DNA of 64,000 nt from an uncultured Alphaproteobacteria bacterium (GTDB taxonomy: Bacteria; Pseudomonadota; Alphaproteobacteria; Sphingomonadales; Sphingomonadaceae), in the NCBI GenBank assembly GCA_903934325.1, contig CAIZNH010000005.1, positions 1 through 64,000 on the forward strand, read 5' to 3'. The position numbers and the translations under genes were made by a program. Below are positions 61,473 to 64,000 of this stretch, in pieces (within the stretch, counting starts at the first letter, position 1; each line of letters begins with the position of its first letter). Under the pieces are notes generated by a model. That model worked only from the letters and a program-made list of their open reading frames with translations. It was not told where the DNA came from and did no database searches.

Positions 61473-62636
61473 ATGGACCAAGCCATTCTCGAACGCGCGC
61501 CTGCAAGCGCCGTGCGCCCTGCAGAAGCGGGGCAAGCGCCCATGAGCCTCGACCTTGCCATCATCCTGCCCACGCTCAACGAGCGCGGCAATCTCGGCCC
61601 GCTGGTCGAGCGGATCGACCGCGCGATCGGCGCGGCGGCCGTGTGGGAAGTGATCATCGTCGATGATGACAGCAAGGACGGCACCGCCGACGAGGCGCGC
61701 GCGCTCGCGCTTGTCGACAGCCGCGTGCGGGTGATCCAGCGCATCGGCCGCCGCGGTCTCGCCAGCGCCGCGATCGAGGGTTTCTGCGCCACCGCCGCGC
61801 CTTTCGTGGCCGTGATGGATGCTGATCACCAGCACGATCCCGCGTTGCTCCCCGGCATGCTCGCCGCGCTGAAATCGGGTGAGGCGGAAATCTGCGTCGC
61901 CAGCCGATTTGCCGAAGGGGCCAGCACCGCCGAATGGGCCGCGCCCGAGCGCGAGAAGCTCTCGACCTATGCCAATGCGCTGGCCCGCAAGATCACCGGG
62001 GTTGCCCTGACCGATCCGATGAGCGGCTATTTCATGCTCCCCGCAAGCGCCGCCCGTGCGCTGGTGCCGCGCCTTTCGGGGATCGGTTTCAAGATCCTGC
62101 TCGATCTGCTGGCGACTGCTGACGCGCCGATGCGGGTCAAGGAATTTCCCCTCAATTTCGCGGCAAGGCGCGAAGGAGAAAGCAAGCTGGACCGTGCCAT
62201 CCTGTTCGATTTCCTCGCCGGGCTTTACGACAAGACCTTCGGCAAGGTGATCCCGACCCGTTTTGCCCTGTTCGGCACTGTCGGCGCGCTGGGTGTGGGC
62301 GTGCACTTCGTTGTGCTGAGCCTGCTGTTCTTCGCGCTGGGCGAGGGCTTTGCCCTGGCGCAGACCGGCGCGGTGCTGGTGGCGATGAGCTTCAACTTCT
62401 GGCTCAACAACTGGCTGACCTATCGCGACAAGCGGCTGGTGGGGGCCGGCGCGCTGCTCAAGGGCTGGCTGGGCTTTGTCCTGACCTGCGCGGTGGGGGC
62501 CTTCGCCAATGTCGCGATTGCGACCTTCCTCGAGGGCGAAGGCGTGTTCTGGGCGCTCGCAGCGCTCGCTGGCATCGTGGTCGGTTCGGTGTGGAACTAC
62601 GCCCTCTCGAGCCGCTTCGTGTGGGGTAGGTTCTAA
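61473..62636 (+). CDS. GT2 polyprenyl-phosphate mannosyl/glucosyltransferase fused to GtrA domain
   Basis: 387 residues: an N-terminal DPM1-like GT2 domain (about 26-255) with IILPTLNERGN, VDDDSKDGT and the DxD-type MDADHQHDP, then a GtrA-like domain of four membrane helices (about 260-387). Such fusions make a polyprenyl-phosphate-linked sugar and help flip it. The PMT-family glycosyltransferase downstream on the other strand would be a natural user of that donor. The GIY-YIG element lies directly after the stop. Confidence 0.88.
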   Translation: MDQAILERAPASAVRPAEAGQAPMSLDLAIILPTLNERGNLGPLVERIDRAIGAAAVWEVIIVDDDSKDGTADEARALALVDSRVRVIQRIGRRGLASAAIEGFCATAAPFVAVMDADHQHDPALLPGMLAALKSGEAEICVASRFAEGASTAEWAAPEREKLSTYANALARKITGVALTDPMSGYFMLPASAARALVPRLSGIGFKILLDLLATADAPMRVKEFPLNFAARREGESKLDRAILFDFLAGLYDKTFGKVIPTRFALFGTVGALGVGVHFVVLSLLFFALGEGFALAQTGAVLVAMSFNFWLNNWLTYRDKRLVGAGALLKGWLGFVLTCAVGAFANVAIATFLEGEGVFWALAALAGIVVGSVWNYALSSRFVWGRF

Positions 62637-62640
62637 GCTC

Positions 62641-62691
62641 TCGTCATTGCGAGGACCCCGGACTTGTTCCGGGGGACGAAGCAATCCATGG
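62641..62691 (+). repeat. Left palindromic arm flanking the GIY-YIG gene
   Basis: TCGTCATTGCGAG and GAAGCAATCCATGG bracket a variable tip containing the palindrome CCCCGGACTTGTTCCGGGG. The same outer sequences recur inverted at 62995-63029. It resembles the ATTGCGAG..GAAGCAATCC intergenic palindromes spread in many bacterial genomes. Confidence 0.85.
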
Positions 62692-62692
62692 C

Positions 62693-62998
62693 CTAACCGG
62701 CGAGGTTGAAGAACAGGTCTCGCCAGTCGGGATTTGCCGCCGCGATCAACGCAGTTTTTCTGGCGCGTGATCCGCCCTTGATCTGCTTCTCGCGAGCAAT
62801 CGCGTGCTCCATGGTGGCATGGAGTTCGAACCAGACAAGCCGCTTGCAATTGTGCTGCTTGGTGAAACCCTCGATCAAGCCCTCGCGATGTTGCCATGCG
62901 CGTTGCGGAAGGTTCGACGTCACGCCTGTGTAGAGCGTCCCGTTCTTGTGGTTCGCCATGATGTAGACGGCGGGCTGAAAATGCCTGTTCGGGTCCAT
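62693..62998 (-). CDS. GIY-YIG family endonuclease-like protein inside an inverted-repeat element
   Basis: 101 residues with a GIY-YIG domain: VYIMANHKNGTLYTGVTSNLPQRAWQHR holds the GIY (VYI) and YIG (YTG) strands and the catalytic arginine, followed by the E in EHAIAREKQIKGG. Stand-alone proteins of this group are common in alphaproteobacteria and their targets are unknown. The start ATG lies in the right-hand repeat (CCATGG) and the stop falls 2 bases inside the left-hand repeat, so gene plus repeats fill the whole gap between neighbours. Confidence 0.85.
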   Translation of the reverse strand: MDPNRHFQPAVYIMANHKNGTLYTGVTSNLPQRAWQHREGLIEGFTKQHNCKRLVWFELHATMEHAIAREKQIKGGSRARKTALIAAANPDWRDLFFNLAG

Positions 62999-63029
62999 GG
63001 ATTGCTTCGCCTCCGGCTCGCAATGACGA
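62995..63029 (-). repeat. Right palindromic arm flanking the GIY-YIG gene
   Basis: On the minus strand TCGTCATTGCGAG, a short tip CCGGAGGC, and GAAGCAATCCATGG: the inverted partner of the repeat at 62641 with a different tip. Its inner end supplies the ATG of the GIY-YIG gene. Confidence 0.85.
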
Positions 63030-63041
63030 AGTGGCCCTCTC

Positions 63042-64000
63042 CTACCTCCACCCGTCGAGCCACATCCAGTGGGTGTAGCTCATCTTGCCGGCCAGCGGCA
63101 GGGCGGCGATGATCGGGAAGAACCACGCGAACACCGCCGCAGCGGCAGCCGGGATACCCCAGCCGAGCCAGCGCGTGCGCTGCCACTTGTGCAGATCGCT
63201 GCAGGCCAGCGCGAGCGCTGCGAGCAGGAAGCAGCTCGGCACAAAATAGTGGTAGTAGAACTGCACCGGTTTGGGCGCGATCACCCATAGGCCGAGGCTC
63301 GCTGCGTAGCCGATAGCCACTCCCAGCCGCGCCCAGTCGCGCTGCCAGACCCCGCGCCACAGGCACCATGCGACCGCCGGAAGCCCCGCCAGCATGGTCA
63401 GCGGATTGCCGATCAGCAGCACCCCACGCTGCGCCCCGTCGATGGGCTCGTACATGTACCAGATCGCGCGGGTGTTCAGCACCCATTGCGGCCAGGTGCT
63501 CATGTACTGGTGCGGCTTCAGGACCTGTTGCTGCAAGGACAGGATCTCGGCGTGGAAACCGATCAGGCCTTTCTCGGCGAGCGGCGAGGGGTGGAGATAT
63601 TCACCGAGAAAATAGCCCGGCACGAAGGTCGCCGCATAGGTGGCAAGCGGCAGGATGCCGAGCCACACGAAGGCCTCCACCAGCGTCACCCCCGGCACCG
63701 GCGCGCCGCGGCGCGAGAACAGCAGGCGGCGGCGTCCGGCCAGCGCGCGGGCGATGAAGAAGGTGAGACCCGGCAGCATGGCGAGCGGGATCGCGTTCCA
63801 CTTGGCTCCCATCGCACAGCCCAGCGCGATGCCGGTCAGTGCGAGCCGGCGGCGGCCGGTCTCGGGCTGGGAACAGGCGCCGGCGAATTGCCATGTCGCC
63901 ACCATCAGTGCGCTCGCCATGAAAATGTCGAGCATGGCGATGCGCGAATGGATGAAGAGGTGGAACCCCGTCGCCAGCAGCACCCCGAAGGCGATTGTGG
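63042..64000 (-). CDS. PMT-family (phospholipid carrier-dependent) glycosyltransferase, C-terminal part
   Basis: The frame is open from the window edge to a stop at 63042, covering at least 319 residues with repeated membrane helices and conserved PMT features (HSRIAMLDIFMASALMVATW, GCAMGAKWNAIP, PKPVQFYYHYFVPSCF). These enzymes move mannose or a related sugar from a polyprenyl phosphate to protein or lipid A at the periplasmic face. The N-terminal part with the catalytic DE motif lies outside the window. The DPM1-like gene beside it probably supplies the donor. Confidence 0.85.
   Translation of the reverse strand, partial: TIAFGVLLATGFHLFIHSRIAMLDIFMASALMVATWQFAGACSQPETGRRRLALTGIALGCAMGAKWNAIPLAMLPGLTFFIARALAGRRRLLFSRRGAPVPGVTLVEAFVWLGILPLATYAATFVPGYFLGEYLHPSPLAEKGLIGFHAEILSLQQQVLKPHQYMSTWPQWVLNTRAIWYMYEPIDGAQRGVLLIGNPLTMLAGLPAVAWCLWRGVWQRDWARLGVAIGYAASLGLWVIAPKPVQFYYHYFVPSCFLLAALALACSDLHKWQRTRWLGWGIPAAAAAVFAWFFPIIAALPLAGKMSYTHWMWLDGWR

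Overview
The window is GC-rich DNA of an alphaproteobacterium, most likely a sphingomonad of the Erythrobacteraceae (Erythrobacter/Porphyrobacter type). The evidence is protein-level: a Caulobacter-type TonB-dependent receptor beside a tryptophan-halogenase-like protein, a MucR/Ros regulator with the sphingomonad form of its finger, the order NifU-nitroreductase-tsaB-rimI-mucR-fur-plsC followed by miaB-phoH-ybeY-corC, and an AppA-like BLUF/cobalamin-domain photoreceptor. No rRNA, prophage, CRISPR array or photosynthesis gene cluster is present. One tRNA (Gln, TTG) is found.

Layout. 1-2 kb: the edge of an IS3-family element that has cut off the start of a beta-propeller gene, then the BLUF photoreceptor gene. 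2-6.5 kb (minus): DUF1489, a Rieske oxygenase / SnoaL-like / SDR operon, and mgtE. 6.6-14.2 kb (plus): a cyclophilin, then miaB-phoH-ybeY-corC interrupted by a secreted protein and a reverse-strand erythromycin-esterase-like gene, then a LysR regulator. 14.2-18.5 kb (minus): plsC, fur, mucR, rimI, tsaB, a nitroreductase and a NifU-like gene. 18.6-26.3 kb (plus): a large M16 peptidase, class II DAHP synthase, the ergothioneine pair egtB-egtD and a flavoprotein.

26.3-37.1 kb is a compact beta-glucan utilisation locus: halogenase-like flavoprotein (minus), then TonB receptor, GH16 glucanase, LacI regulator, MFS transporter and GH3 glucosidase (plus). Related palindromic LacI-type operators sit in front of the receptor and the GH3 gene. 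The inferred flow is cell-surface cleavage of laminarin-like glucan by GH16, uptake by the receptor, trimming by GH3 and import by the MFS, with LacI sensing the sugar.

37.1-55.9 kb is mixed accessory and housekeeping content: a DUF1501/DUF1800 pair, an alkylsulfatase-like enzyme, a DUF2490 protein, an atypical SDR, a frameshifted secreted propeller gene, tRNA-Gln, a YghU-like glutathione enzyme, nadE, two transporters, a pirin-azoR operon divergent from a LysR gene with a clear T-N11-A palindrome between them, a GST gene broken by an in-frame amber codon, trhO and ilvE. 55.9-64 kb holds a 777-base intergenic stretch with a small transcription unit (18-codon ORF, extreme Shine-Dalgarno, strong terminator), a repeat family shared with the ubiK leader, tlyA with a 26-residue peptide gene, a small repeat-containing lipoprotein, tspO, ubiK, recO, leuB, a polyprenyl-phosphate-mannose-synthase-like/GtrA fusion and a PMT-family glycosyltransferase. 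A GIY-YIG gene bracketed by inverted palindromic repeats lies between the last two.
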